Origin: Litoditis marina
Lineage: Eukaryota > Nematoda > Chromadorea > Rhabditida > Rhabditidae
Assembly (NCBI GenBank): GCA_964036275.1
Contig: OZ038435.1
Location: forward strand, 12,935,634 to 12,999,633
DNA: 64,000 nucleotides
Reading direction: 5' to 3'
Shown here: piece after piece, positions 11,236-26,200 of the stretch
Layout of the letters: the number at the start of each line of letters is the position of its first letter
Position numbering within the stretch: the first letter of the stretch is position 1
The notes under the pieces: model-generated
What the model was told of the DNA's origin: nothing
What the model saw: only the letters and a program-made list of their open reading frames with translations
Databases searched by the model: none
Position numbers and translations under genes: made by a program

Positions 11236-14200
11236 CTCTTATCTTTATTCATCTTTGGACTTTTGCACATATTAGTCGTGAAATGGCCTGTTATTGTAAT
11301 TAGTTACGCTTGTGCATATAAGCCAGTATTTTCTCATAATAATTTAAAGTTCCTATCTTTCTTATAATTTAATGAATTTCACAGGTTTCGCTCTTCAATG
11401 GTATTGTTCAGGTTGAGTGAAGTTTGCGTGATATCTTCAAGCTGCGACGGTCATGTCAAATCTTTGTGAGCCATTACATCAACCAAACGTTGAACTTTTT
11501 ATCTCAGAACTAAATCAACCTCAGCTCTCTCGAGTCTTAGAATTACTGAGAACTGTCAGCACGTTTTGTGTCCAGCGTCCACATCAGTACATTCGTACAC
11601 TACCGTCCACTACTCATTTTGGTAGATGTTACCCTTGCTGGTGAGAACATATAAACAGTGTATCTCGAGAGGAGACACATGTTGATATAAAAAGATCAGG
11701 ATGCTCGTTCTAACCTCGTATACCTCGGTGTCATGGGTGTCACTCTCGGTGGTGGTACCACTCTGGGAGGTGGTACCACCCTCCTGATCCCCTTGGTGGT
11801 GCAACAGATGTAGGTGCTGATGGTCTTCGAGTAGGAGCACATGGCTGGTCGCGGACACTTGGTGGCACCCATGCACTTGATGGTCTCATGGTTGTCGTCC
11901 AGATAGGGAACCCGGGAGGGACCACAGAGGTTCGCTGGAATTGTTAATATTGTACAATAATTCAATTTATAAAGTACACATTCGAATAATGGGTACAGGA
12001 CAGAGGTGAAAAGAAAGTAAAATACTGAAGAAGCCTTCAGAATCGCTTCAATGAACAACTTTATGATCATGTTCTCTTGTTCGAATTAAATTTATCTCAA
12101 GTATACGCAGTATTGGGAAAACTGGAAATAATATCCAAGATAACATGCGATTTAAGGTGATTAAACATACAGTATTTATTCTCGAAAAAGTTTCTATTTG
12201 GCAATGGTTGATGATAAGTAACCCTCACCAAGACACCTCTGTTTATGGGGTGCATTTCCCTCCGGACAACGACACGTCCCCTCCAGACAAATCGCCCCGT
12301 TGCGGCACTGTGCGGGCACCTCGCAGGACTTGCCGAGACCGGCTAGCGGCAGGCACTCGCTGTCTACCTACAAAATATTGTTCTTTCACTTTGAAGTTGG
12401 GTTAGATTATTGCTCAGTTTCTTCGAAATTCAACTGTTTTGGTTCTAAAACTCATAGACTTCTCAGATCTCATACATCCTGCGGGAAAATCAAATATTCA
12501 ATTCTGTTCCTAGTCGGAAAGTACCTACGCGGTTTGAAGCAAAAGATCAAAAGAAGGAAGTCTCAAGCCAAAGATCAAAGATGATGAGGTTTCAAACCGA
12601 AGATCAAAGAATTATTACCTCAATTTCGTTATCAGCACATCCGGCCTTTACACATTCTCCATCTCGTTCCTCGTACTTTCTGCCGCATTTGCATATTCTG
12701 TTGACGCATTCCGATCCGTTCGAACATTGAGTGGACAGGAGACAGGAGGCGCCCACCGAACCACGCAGTCTGAATGGAGAATATTTTACATAGTATGTAT
12801 TCTAAATTCAACACCTGAATTTGCACATTGTCCCCAAACAGCCTAATCGATGAATTCAAATGATACTTATTCTTCCTGTCCCAATGATTAGATCTGCTTT
12901 CAATTTACAAAAATAGTTCCATCTCGTAATAAGTTTTTGCTTCCCAAACCCAAATAAAACCTGGATTTGGCTACTCATACACATAACGCAAAACGCAACC
13001 ATTTTTCAACCGTTTGATCTACGAACTGTCTTAGCTAAATCTAGATTCTTAATATGTTTCCATTAGTCACAATATCTTGCCCTCACTTGCACTCCCCGTT
13101 GGTCATAATCTGTTCTGGAGGGCAAGTCTTCCGCCTTCCGAATGTCATGGTCGTCGTCATTGCCGATGCCACCGATATCGGAACCACCGGTTCCGTCGAC
13201 GTTGACGGAACATTCGGCCGAGTCTGCAGTTTGATTTTTATAGATAAGAATGCACAAGTATTTGTGATTCCAACTCTTTCTAACGTTTAAAGGTGGTCTG
13301 GCAGGAGCCGACTATCGTGCCTTGCGCTCCACGGTTAATTCTGTCACTCGAATGCAAATGCGCAACAAAAGCTAATTCATTGATTTTCTGTGGATCATTT
13401 GATCACAATTCATTAGCGAAAATTCCAAAACCTGGTTTTGGGGGCTCATTTGTGTTGGAGCGAATGAATTAACCGTGGAGCGCAAAGCATGAGATTTGGT
13501 TCCTGTCAGGCCATCTTTGATCCACAATTTGCTCATTTTCGAGCAGTTTTCAACTGTTCAAGCGGGTATGCAGTGAATTGCCGTGCTCAGTGCTCAAAGC
13601 TTCAAAAGTTTATTTATATCTACCACGTTATGCGATCCTGACGATTTTTGCGCTAGATGACAATGTAATCAAACCTCAAACGTTACTGTCTAGGATAGAA
13701 TAAAAATGATTAATAACCTACCGTCCCAACGAGTTCTCCCCCAGTACAGCATATCTCCTTTCCATTCCGTGTCTTCTGACATGAATACCCCTCGGGGCAC
13801 CCGGCTGTCCGGATGGAACACTCCTTCGCGCCACCACTCATGTCGATGTAGGCAACACTGTCGTTGGGGCAACCTAAGAAAATGGTGGAAAGAAAGTGGT
13901 TTTTGATTTAAAGTAAACTTGTACTACATTTTGAAAAGCTGAGAACGTTAGAACTTTGTACCGGAGAAGTCCACGTAGGAATGAGAAACACTATATAACC
14001 GTTTAAAACGTACTCGCTTTGTGTCCGCAGCACTGGAACTGTTTATTCTTCTCCGAGAATTGACAAAAGTAACCGAGAGGACACGATTCGCCGGAAGCCG
14101 TGCACACCACGGGCACGTCGTTCTCAACCAAGGCAACTTGGGACAGGGGACAACCCAGTTCTGGAACATTATTAATTTATGATTAGCTTAATGTGCTCAG

Positions 14201-17200
14201 TAAGAGTAAGGTAAGAGAGCACATTAACCTAATCATACCACCATCCAAAAGTCCTAGTGACACAATTATATTTTGTTCAAATAAAATACCCTATTATTAA
14301 TTTAGTTTAGTTCTTCCTATCTGTCGTTCTCTCCTATATCTTTCTCTTCCCTCTTTATCTCCCCCACTATCACTCCTCTGTCTCTCTAATTCTCATTTTC
14401 TCTTTCTCTCTCTCGCAGGGCAACCTGCGACAGGGGACAGGCCATTTCTGGAACAACATCAACTGAAGCGTATTTTCATTTTTTCTATGTTTTCGTCTGG
14501 ATCAATCATATGAAATAGAATGTTCGGTACTTGGAACTTGATTTGTTCTAAATTCGTTCATCACATGTACATTTTCGCTGGACGAGCTTATCTAGTTGAT
14601 ATATTACCCAGGACGGGACAAAATAAACTATAGTTTGAATTGTGTATTTTTGTCCCGATTTTGATGTGGTTCACGTAAGTGCCACCTCGGGTCACAATGT
14701 CTTCTCTCTAAGTGACGGCGTCATCATTAGGTTGTGTGGCCGCTAGTCCCTTGTACAAACAAACTCTGAATACTCATCAAATCTATCAAAGTATCCCAAT
14801 TTTCTATGTTTTCGACAACTAGACCAACTGAAGACAAAGGATTGAAGTTTTCAAGATTCAATGAATCTTACTACACTTTCTTAAAAGTACACTTCATAGA
14901 AAATGTGTTCTTGTTTTTTCCAACTACTGTACTGTAACTACGACCACGCTATACATGAAATATTCCTGACTGCTCATCCAGTTTCCAATTTGTGTCTCCA
15001 TATTTTCAGCCACGTTAAGCAACGTGTACACGTCCGTCTGTTTCCTCACGTGTCACGTGATCCTATCATTACTTTGTCTAGAAAGTGAGTAATCGTATCT
15101 ATGCTGCACTGTTTTCCAATTACTACTAGTAAAGTGAATGAATGTGTAACACGTGTTTCCACGTGTCACGTGATTATCCGTTCAGTAGTGTTCAGAAAAT
15201 GGTCTAATCGTGTCTCTGGTGCATTGTGTGCACTGCTTAGCCGCTGCTTACTCGACACAAAAAACAGCGGTGAAACGCGCGCCAAATGTTGACCGAACAC
15301 GCTTCTTCCTCATACCCCCGTTTACTTCATTCTGAGTCGAGAAAGAAAGAGGGATTGAGTTTTTTTAGTGAAAATAATGTAATTTTATCGGGAAAATAGG
15401 AAGTTTAAAAAGTTTAAAGGAAAGTTTAAGAAACGTTCAATTCTTCTACAACCGAACACGCTTTTTCCTTATACCGTTCAACCTTTTCGTAGGAAAAGAA
15501 AGAGGGACCGATTATTTAGGGGAATAATAGTTGCCGAAAAATACAATTGTTCAGTTTCTACTAATTGAAATGGTTCAGCAGAGAGCTAAGAGAGATGCAT
15601 TTCTGAAAAACTCAACTTCGGCTAAACTTGAATTTTGAAATGATACTGCAGGATTCCATATAGAAATTATCACTAATATATGTTTTTTTATATACACTTG
15701 TTATTCCGATCGACTTCCTCCTCTTTAATTGGATCCATTTCACTAAACAACAACAAAAACTACACAAGAACATTTTTCGTACTTTTGTTCATGTTGGAAT
15801 GATCAGAACTACATTTATTTTTTGTTAATTTTGTTTAGTTAATTAAACATGTATATTTATTTAAATTTGTAATCCCAACCTTCCTGCTCCACCTCTTCCT
15901 CCTCAATTGGATCCTTTCCACAACACTGATATCGTTGGAACGAGAGGGCGAACTGACACGAAAAGGTCGCCGGACAACCCTGAAAACAGTTATTGACACA
16001 GAAGAAAGTCAGAGACATCGTTGTTTTACTGTAGATATTTATGGGGCAACATCTTGATGGACTGATAAGCAATGGGATTATGGGATCAAGCTACAGAGAC
16101 AAGGCAAAACACATCAGGCGGCATAGCAATCCCTAAGAAACCTCATGAGATATCTCATGAGCTATTGGCGGGAGGTTCTCATGAGATTCTATCGATTGCT
16201 ATGCTACAACATTGAGAGCTCACGAGAAGCGCATGAGGTATCTCATGAGATACTCATATGAACTTCTCGTGAGAATGGAGGGATTGCTATGCGGCCAGAA
16301 AGAGACAATGAACTTCTCGTGAGAATGGAGGGATTGCTATGCGGCCAGAAAGAGACATTGTGATTCGCGGTTAATGCCTCCATTCAGTCTTTCTCGACCA
16401 ACATAAAAAGCAAAACATCACATTCAATGTCTATACTGTTCGTCAACCGCACAGTCACGTGAAACAAGTCAAACACAGCAGAATTCAGAAACGTGTGCAA
16501 TGACAAGGTTATTGGAATTCATTGGAATGCTTATTTCACGCGACTATTCAATTTACTTCTAGTATATAGTCTTTCGTTGCTGTTTGAGAAAAGTCACAAA
16601 AAAATCACCTATAGCCTGTGACAATGAGTTAGTTCTACCACCTCTCGTACCTTGTTTTCAATGTTGAACGGATCACATTGAACAATCTCGCTTTTTTTCG
16701 TGAACGCGAATTCGCCGGGCGGACACCCTTCTGGAAGTGGGGCACGTGAAATATGAGAAGGAGAACAAACTGTATTCATTTCTGAATGAAAGGTAACTGT
16801 AACGGGTCGAATATACAAACGACAAAAGTAGTTATAGAAAACTAAACCGCCACGAACATAGTTTTATTGAGATAAGGACACAGCAAATTAGCAGACCTAT
16901 GCTTCCGTCTCGCGCAGAACGCAGAACGAAAGAAATTGTAACAGTTCAACTTTGAACATTCGGTACGCCAATGTTTTTTTTCGACTGTTTTGACCTACCT
17001 GAGATCCCGTTGATCTCTCCTCTACAACAGAAGCCATGGGTGGAATGGGGGGATGATTTGTGACACCTATATCCGGTGGGGCAGGAGATGAAGGCCCCCG
17101 GGGTACAGATGCGGGGCATCTTGGTACGGTCGTCCATCAGGAAGTCCGCGTCGCCCTTGCACACGTCTGAAATCGAATATGAAATAAAAATGTTTCAATA

Positions 17201-20200
17201 GAAATACAGACGAATTATTGATTGTTTGAGTTTCTTTGTAACCTAATGCCTCATCTTCACTTTCGTCCAGGCTTGAACTTATATGGTTTCCATGCGTTCA
17301 TATCGGGATAGTGGTCCCGGAAAGAAAGGGGAAACACAAATAACACAGAGTGATAGAAACTCATATGCGTTTCTAATGAGAATCTCATGAACACTTCATG
17401 AGCTATTCGTGCGCTTCTAATGTTAAAGGGGGGGGGGGCTGCATTGAATGTTCAAATAAAAGATCGAACTGAGATGTCCAATTCAAAGTTCTATATTCAA
17501 ACGTTCACCAATTTTTTGCTTACCGTCAGAGACGCAGAGGATGATTTGGAGTGAATGAATATTGATTGCGCGCACTTCTCTGACTCTCGTGCCTTTTCGG
17601 CTAACGCCGTTAGCCAAATTCGACATTCAATGCAGCCCCCCTTTAAAGCCTAATCAATAGAATCTCATAAGAAGTTTGTGAGATATTGCTCGCGAGGTAT
17701 CTCATAAGATTTTTGAGGGATTGCTGCCGCGCCTAGTGAGAACACTTCACGCACTAGTGTGAAGATCGTAAGAACTATGTCAACCCTAATGCGTCAGCTT
17801 ATATTGGTGTACATCCAGTTTTTGATAATTTCATCGTAACTTCCATTCAATTATGAATCCCAGAACCTGATTCAGCTCGGTTCACATGTGAAAATGTGAA
17901 GTTCAACGTACTTTTAGCGGAGCAGCAGAACCCCTGTAGGACGCCCTTGGTCCTACTCTGACAGCTGTATCCATCAACACACGTATTCGGGGTATTCATC
18001 GTACATCGTTGCGACAGAGTTGTCTTTGGAGCACGAAAAAGAGCACGACCGTCCGGACAAACGTCTGTAAACAGGGATTTTCACTCCTTCCATTATTCAC
18101 CTCGTTCGAAGAATGTGACACTTGTTCCTTGAAGAAAGAAAAAAATCTAACTGAGAGAAGTTTTTTTTCACTCCATTTGGCACAGAAATGTCGCTCTACC
18201 ATTCGCATCGACATTCATCAACAGAAACTTGTTTATTTATTCAAGCTCAAAAACAAAAATATCTGAAACCAAAAACATATTGTGCCAGGCTGATCTTCTC
18301 GGGGTTTTGACCTGTTTTTTGCCTACATAGACACAGTTTCGATTCACATGAACTTTTGAAACTTGGTTTCCGTGTTCCTCGAAAATGACCATCGAAACTT
18401 GTCTCCTAAAAACGGTTTCGTTCGTGATTTGCAGTGTAAATATGCGTCTTTTCAGCGTGTTTGCCCATCTTCATCCCCCTTTTTGTCCCTAAACAGTCTA
18501 AACAGAGAGAGAGAGAGATAGCCGCCGCGGCGATACGAGTTGAAACACTTGAGCGCGCGACGCTTCGCACATTCCACCGAGTCCCGCTGAACGTAAGCAA
18601 TTGCGCAACATTTTCCGGCTCAAACTGGTGGCTACGTGCAGACGTTGCAGAATAAAGTTATTTTTACAAAATAAAGATAGTTTTGGGGGAACTTAGTGCG
18701 AAAGTTGCATGCGAAAGTTGCAGAAAAGTGGAAAGAAATCTGTGACAAACGAGTGTTGTGTGGGAAGTAGTCGGTTTCCGTTGATTCCGTTACACTTGTG
18801 AACGCTACTCGCTATAGTGGTCGCCAACGGGAAGGCGGGAGGGTACTGTATATCTCACTTTCCTCTGTGTACGCACGCATGTCTTCGATTCCGAAGCCTG
18901 CTGGTTATGTTCTCTAATAGCGCAGTGGTTGTTGCACCCTGCTACAATCTTTTGTTCGCAGGTTCAATTCCGGCGAGATACAGAAATTTATAATATTGGC
19001 ACCCACTATATACATAACAGTATTCAGTGGATAAGTTGTCTATCATTAGACATTATCAGGATGTTATTTCATATTTTATATTTCATATTCATTCATTCAC
19101 GTCGCTTCGTTACGTTCGTTACAAAATGTAGGACAATAATGGCAAGATGTTTCAAATATGGCAAGATGTTTTGAAAACAAACCAGAAACCAACAACTGGT
19201 GTACAAAAAGAAAAAGGGGGCAAATGTGAACCATCTATGAGCTTCTCAAACAGGAATGGTTGTAAGTGAAGTACATTCATCATCAAAAAGTGTTCACCCT
19301 AATCAACAAGGAAAAACTAAAAAAACTTTGAGGCCTTTGATTCTCGATGTTACCTGTTAATTACGCAAACCTTCCAATAAACCTATATAACTGTTCTATT
19401 TCAATCTACTCAGTTTCAACAACGTTTCAAATACATATCCATTTCCCCGTGATTATTGACCTTTTGTAGCGCGTAGTATATCGTATTTCTTTGGTGCTAT
19501 GTCTGTGTTTGTACTGCTTTGTATGCCGACTAGGATACGTCAGTTTATACGAAGAAAGCCGCACTAAATACAGCGGTCAAACAGTTCAATCAAAGGGAGG
19601 GGGATGGGGGGTCATTTAGGTGATGAAAAAAATCACATATAAAATTAGTAACAAGACTTTGATAACTTCACTTGCATGGGGTTTCAGCACAGAGTAAAGT
19701 GGTTTTCGAATGAATAACTAAAAATATCCGGTCGTCATTAGATAAAAGTCTGTTAGCACATGTTCACTTTGCCGCTAAACTTTTCCGTTGTCTGTTTTGT
19801 ATTAGTTTTCCCTACATCGGAGGGATTATTAATGAAACATACTATCTATCATTGGTCGGTGCAAAGTTCATACTACAAATCAGTTATAGACGTCCGCGAA
19901 CGCACTTTCATTAGTCGAAGCACAGCAATAGTATAGTTCACACCATTCCTACTGAGACACCTACAGCAACCTTACAAACTTTCCGAAGGCTGTTGTGAAG
20001 CTGAAAATGAAGTTCATGGAAAACGCTCTTGTAAATTTACTCTACCCTCGAAGGAGAATAAGGTACGAAAATCCTCAACTTCTCCGAGCAAAAGTAAGTG
20101 AGCGAAATGGCTTGTAAGTTTCAAAATCCTACTGTAGGAGTCTCAGTAGGAATGGAAAATACTATTTCTGTTTTTGTTAGGATTGAACCGACAGAGGAAG

Positions 20201-23200
20201 TTGGCCGGACGGCTGATCAAACTATAACTCGGGTTTGACCACCCCCTATCGCGTGACTTATGGAAAGACGTACTATCATTGCTGGGTGCAAAGTTCAAAA
20301 TACAAAATAGCTTGAGTCATTCCCTTACTTACTCTCATTCGTGGGTGCACAGCAGTAATATCTGTTTTTCTGAGGATTGAACCGACAGAGGAAGTTGGCC
20401 GGACAGCTGCCGGCGATGTTGATGGCGCACTCCCGGACAGACTCGTCGAGGGCGTTGATAAACGCACGCTCACCAGCGGGACACACGTCTGGAAACGATA
20501 AGTTTAGGGTATATTTTAGGTTAAGGTCGGTCAAGATTTAGGTTGAGGTAGTTTAGAGTTTTTATTTAGGTTGTTTAGAGTTTGCGTTTGTAGTCGTTGC
20601 CAACGGAAAGGCGGGAGGGTACTGTATATCTCACATTCCGCTGTGTACGCACACATGTCTTCAAGTCCAGATCTTAGCGATTACGTTCTATGATAGCGCA
20701 GTGGTAAGCGCCCTGCTACGAAACTTTTGCTCGCCGGTTCGATTTCAGCGAGAAACATAAATTTATAAATTTGGCATTCACTATAGGTCGTTTCTGTCGT
20801 TTAGGTTTGCTCAGGGCAACGTTGACGTGGAACTTGTGAAACATAGCAGAAGGTGGAACGTGTACAGTTAACATTTTTCACGTTCTGCAAATGCCTCGTG
20901 GATGTTCTATATTAGAGGCAAAAGTGTTTACTGAGTGAAGTTCTCAGATTCATACGTTATTAATCGTATAAGTTGCCAGAACTATACTGACCCATATTAC
21001 TGGATCCGCAACACACGTATCCCGATGTGAGAGTATTGAATCGGCATTCGAAATTGGCGGGGCAACTGTTCTTCAGGATATTATTACAGTCGTAGGCCTT
21101 CTGGGTATTCACGTCCTTGTAGGCTACTTCGCCGACAGCACAACCTGGCAACAACAACATTTATATTTCGTTGTATTATTTTGTGTTTCCAATCGAAACA
21201 TAGTTTCATAATGTTTACTGTAAACTTTCTCGTTGTCTACCTCATCTTAGTAACATGTTTGAAACTGTTTCAAGATTCTGAAATGAAAGAAACGAATGAA
21301 AAGAAAATTTGGTGAAATGGATTTCTCACACTGAAGTTTCAACCATCAATTTTGAGAAACCTCTGTATAGGAAATAGTAGTGGGTATAAAGTGTGATAGC
21401 AGCCGAATCTTGTGATAGATGACTGAAAACGTATCCTTACCCACTGATGAGCAGAAATTGTTGCATTCCACGGCCGATGCGAAATTGTTCAGATTTCCGT
21501 TACATCCGTTGTATTGGAAAGAGGCGCACTCCTTCGTCACTATGTTGAAGTAGAACCTAAAACAAACAAAATTCAGAACAGTAAAGTAGTAGAGTGAAAA
21601 ATGTATGTAGATGAACTGTTTGAAAACATGAATTTACGATCACTCGAGCGTAATTTTATATTTCCAGCGGAATATATGTTTTCACGATTCATTCATTTGT
21701 TTTTCTGTTGATATGTATCAACATTCACAGTTTACATCGGTAATTGACAATCTATGGCATGTGTTATTCAAATTTTCACAGGCGGTGTAGCAATCCCTCC
21801 AACCTCATGAGAAGTTCATTTGAGTTTCTCATAAGATATATCATGAGCTGCTCGTGAACTCTGAACGTTGTAGCATGGCAATCAATAGAATCCAATTAGA
21901 TGCTCATACTAATAGCTCATGAGTTATCTCATGAGATTTTCGAATGATCGCTACGCCGCCAGAGTTCAGTGTTTCGTCTCACCTCGACGTGGTCAGTTTC
22001 GAGCAGTGGTTGCCCTGTTGAGGCGGCTGGCTGCAGATGTGGGCTGGAAACAAACTGCGTCATTCGTTTGTTGTTAGCAGTGTGAGCGTAGTGGCAATTT
22101 TTTTTCTGGCGTAAGTTCATTGGATACAACGATAAAGATGAATTGGTGCTTTTGAGCTTAGTCTGCCAATATACCTTTACAAAAGGGAACTAGTAAATGT
22201 GGGGATGATTCATAAACTACGCAAACAGCTGGAGTTAGAAGTCCGAGAACCGCTGACTGATTCGTGGTTGCATTTGCGAACGTGACCAGTGAACCTAGCT
22301 TCTAGATCAGCATCTGGAGAGATGTGTGGTCGTCCTGGCGAATTTGAAAATTGCATTGTGGATGATGTCATCAATCAATATCAATCGATATCGAGAAAAA
22401 TCAATAACTGATGTCGAACAACTGTGAGTATCGATGATTGTGCTCTTTGAAGAATCGATATAGATTGATACTGATTGATGACGTCATCGACACTGCAATT
22501 CTCAAATCCCTCAGGACGACCAGAAATCTCTTCAACATTCCCATACCGGTATGTTTTCGGACGAATTTCGAGAGCTGACATGATCAAACTACAATCCTGC
22601 TGAGATCTGTCCTATAGTTTCCAATTTCTCATTTGACCTACCCTTGGTGGGACAGCATCTGCTGACCACATTCCCATTGGCCGGGATGGTGATACACTCG
22701 TGTGTGGTGGGGCAGCTGCGAGTATCGGAACACGTCCGCTGCCGATTCGACCGCTCGTCCCGCATGGGGCTACCGCCGTTCGGACAACCTGGAAGAAGAC
22801 ACATTCGAAAAATGGAGAAGAGGCTCATATCAAACAACTGGACAGTTTCGTCCAACAGTGGTCAGACACGTTAGGACAGGTGATCGGAACTTTGGAAAGT
22901 TTTCAATCTTATGTAACCCTGCTGTACTGTTTTCAATTGCAGAGACAATTTTAGAATTCCAAGATCAAGTTTTTCGCATCAGAACGTACTTGTTGAGAGG
23001 TTTGTCAGTAAACTGTAGGTCAGTTCAGAATGGAACTTGTAGAATATACAAATGAACACCGACTAGTTTCATGGGAAATCCTCAATTGCCCGTTTCTACG
23101 CCTTTCCTGATCAGTCAGTTCGTTTACTATATTCTTTGTCGAAATAAATACCATAGTATACCTCCGACGCCGCAGTACTGCTGGCAGTTCTCCGCGTTGA

Positions 23201-26200
23201 GGAAGTTGTTGCTGTTTCCATCGCACCCCTCGTATTGGAATGTCTCGCACGTCTGTTTGTTCGAGTTGAAATAGTACCGGAACGACCGGCCGGAACCACA
23301 CTGCACCCCCTTGTCCGGATTCAAGGAGCAGGTGAAGGCTGCAAAGACACGTATTTCTGCAGAAATATAAACAGTCCATTAATCGAATCTCACTTTTCTC
23401 TTCTCTTCAGAACTGTTATTTTACATTTTTACTTCAGAGCTCTCATTATTGTATTGAAATTAGTTTTTGTCGTGTTCCGTCTCAGGAAGCAGGTGAAGGC
23501 TGAAAATGAACTTATTTTCAGAGAAAAAAAGCTTTTTCATCAATCAAATCCTACTTTATCCATTTAAATCTGATATTTAACATTGTAACTAGATAACCGC
23601 TGAGCAGAGCTCTCAATCTCGTGAACTTTGCCTGGGTCCAGGGAGCAGGTGAAGGCTGGAAAGAAACCTATTTGTGCAAATTCCAAGAGGATTTTATCAA
23701 TCCAATTTCATAGAAAAGTGTGCACTTTTATGTCTAAAACAAACATTCCCCTGTAAAGATGAGGTTCATGAGATTTGACGATGGATTGTTATGGTACTGG
23801 ATTGTACTATCGAAACGCTCTATACGACCACCCTGATAAGTCAAAACAAACTTCCATGAAAGGAAACTGTAAGAAGAAGCCACTAGTAGATAAGGTAGTA
23901 GTAAGGTAGTAAGGTAAGGTAGTAAGGTAGTAGGTGAGAAGAAGATACCAGATGTTGTGTAGATCTAGATGTCGTAGCAAATGTTTCACAAACAGCCTAG
24001 CTAAATGAGCGCAGCGTCCAGTATGTTTGTTTCATTCACTACCACTTATTGGCTACGGCGTTCTACCTTTGGTGGGACAGCATCAGTGGACACAGTTGAC
24101 AATCAAAATGACAGTTTCACGATAAACACTCGAACGTTTCAATAAATTCCAGTTGTGGAGGTGAGAAAAAATTATGAAACACCACGTTGTAGATTTCACG
24201 TATTCCAACGCATACATTCTACAGATTACTTTAGGCAGACTATACCCTTGGTGGGACAGCATCCGTGGGCGATTCCATCGAAGTTGCACACGTAGTTGAC
24301 GGGACACTTGAGGCCGTTGTGCTTCGTGGAACACTGTTGGAAATTCCCGTTCCGGTCCTGATAGGCGCGCCCGTTGCTACACCGGGGTTCGACTGAAAAA
24401 GTTGGATGTAGGGGTCATTTTTCTAGAATTCTGTGTCCCGTTCTGTTTCTAGTTGGATCTCGTTTCAAACTACAATTCGTTTTCCTATACGTTCGTTTTT
24501 CTTCTCAAACACCCGCCTCCAGTGGGATTCGAACCAACGCCAAAAGTGTGACAGACACGGACACTATCCGCTATACCACCTTAAACTGAACTAAGCGGAA
24601 AGAAAACTTGTGATTTGGAACAAAAACTAGTGTGACACTGTTGGTAGAACTGATGGCGTCGTGGTCTCACGCTCATCTGGTCGCTGGTTCGAATCCCGTC
24701 CGAGACGCTCTTTTTGCTAATGATTTTCTTCATTCAACCTGCCACCCGATCACCCGATTCATATTGGTGAAAGGGCAACCCACCGCTCCGGTTAGTATTT
24801 GCTTGATCATGTAACAATTTGAAGGTCTCGTGGCCTAAAACATCAAGATACACTTGTGGCTTAAACAACATGAGGGCAGCATATACAATACGTGTTGATT
24901 TTGCTGTTGCATTTGTAGTTTGTAGTATGAACTCCGTGTGTTCCAGCTGTGTGATCTTCAATGTGTATTCGGATTGAACTAGGGTTGTTAATCGAGTTCA
25001 AAATTTCGAGTTTTCGAGTTTTGAGAAATTTCGAGTTTTCGAGTTTTCGAGTTTTCGAGTTTTGGGAAATTTCGAGTTTTCGAGTTTTGAAAAATTTCGA
25101 GTTTTCGAGTTTTGGGAAATTTCGAGTTTTCGAGTTTTCGAGTTTTTGAGTTTTGGGAATTTTCGAGTTTCGAGTTCGACTCAACTCGAAAATTTTCGTT
25201 TTTTCGAGTCGAGTCGAGTTTTGAGTTCGACTTTAACAACCCTAGATTGAACTATAACTCAGATTTCGTCAACACTACACTACTACCATATATCCTACGT
25301 TCAACTTACTAGTGATGCCCCGGCATCTCTGCTGACACTGAACCAGCGAAATGAAGTTGTTATCGTTTCCCTGACATCCCGTGTAGTGGAATACTTCGCA
25401 TTGTTTCGTGGCGGCATTGTACCAGTATCGACGGATTGAAGAGGTACAGTCGCCCATACGTTTGGGTTGGGTACAGAGCGATTCTGGAAAATAAGGAGAA
25501 CATGAATAAGAAAAATGGACTTCTAAGTGATTCAGTTTGAGCGAAACTCACAAAAAGCATGGTTATGCAAATATTATAGTTAAGAATGGAGGAGGTACAG
25601 CCCCCTTTTCTTTGGGTTGGGTACAGAGCGATTCTGAAGCGAAATCAGATAATAGAGAGTACACTTTTGCATGGTTAAGGTTGGATGTAAACCAGAAAAT
25701 GTTGATTGTTTGTCGCTCTTTACCTTACTGTTAGTCAAGTTTATAGATTATAGTTACGTGGAACATGTTATACACAGCAGAACTCAAGAACGTGCAATGA
25801 TAAAGTGCGCACTTTTTCATTAGAATGCCAACTTTACGTGACTATTCAATTTACTTCTAGTATTATGATGTTTTTAGGTAAAACCCCTTGTGAGGCCGCA
25901 AATGCAAAGAACGCTATCACAAATTCTCCTTCTCATAAACAACAGAGTAGGGATATTCACGTGTTCAAACCATATCATGTTTTTAGTTTTCATCCACATT
26001 ATTCTTTGTGAGAATGGTATTACAGAAGTTACTCTTAGTAAACCCTTGAAACTAGATTATTGAACAGTATATTGGAAGCTTGTATGTTGAAAATCCTTGG
26101 GGTCAAATAGATCTCACATGACTTCTACTCACGTGCAGTGGGACAGCTTACTTCACTTGTTAGTTTCTTTGTAATTGTTTCTATTCGAAAAAACACTCCC

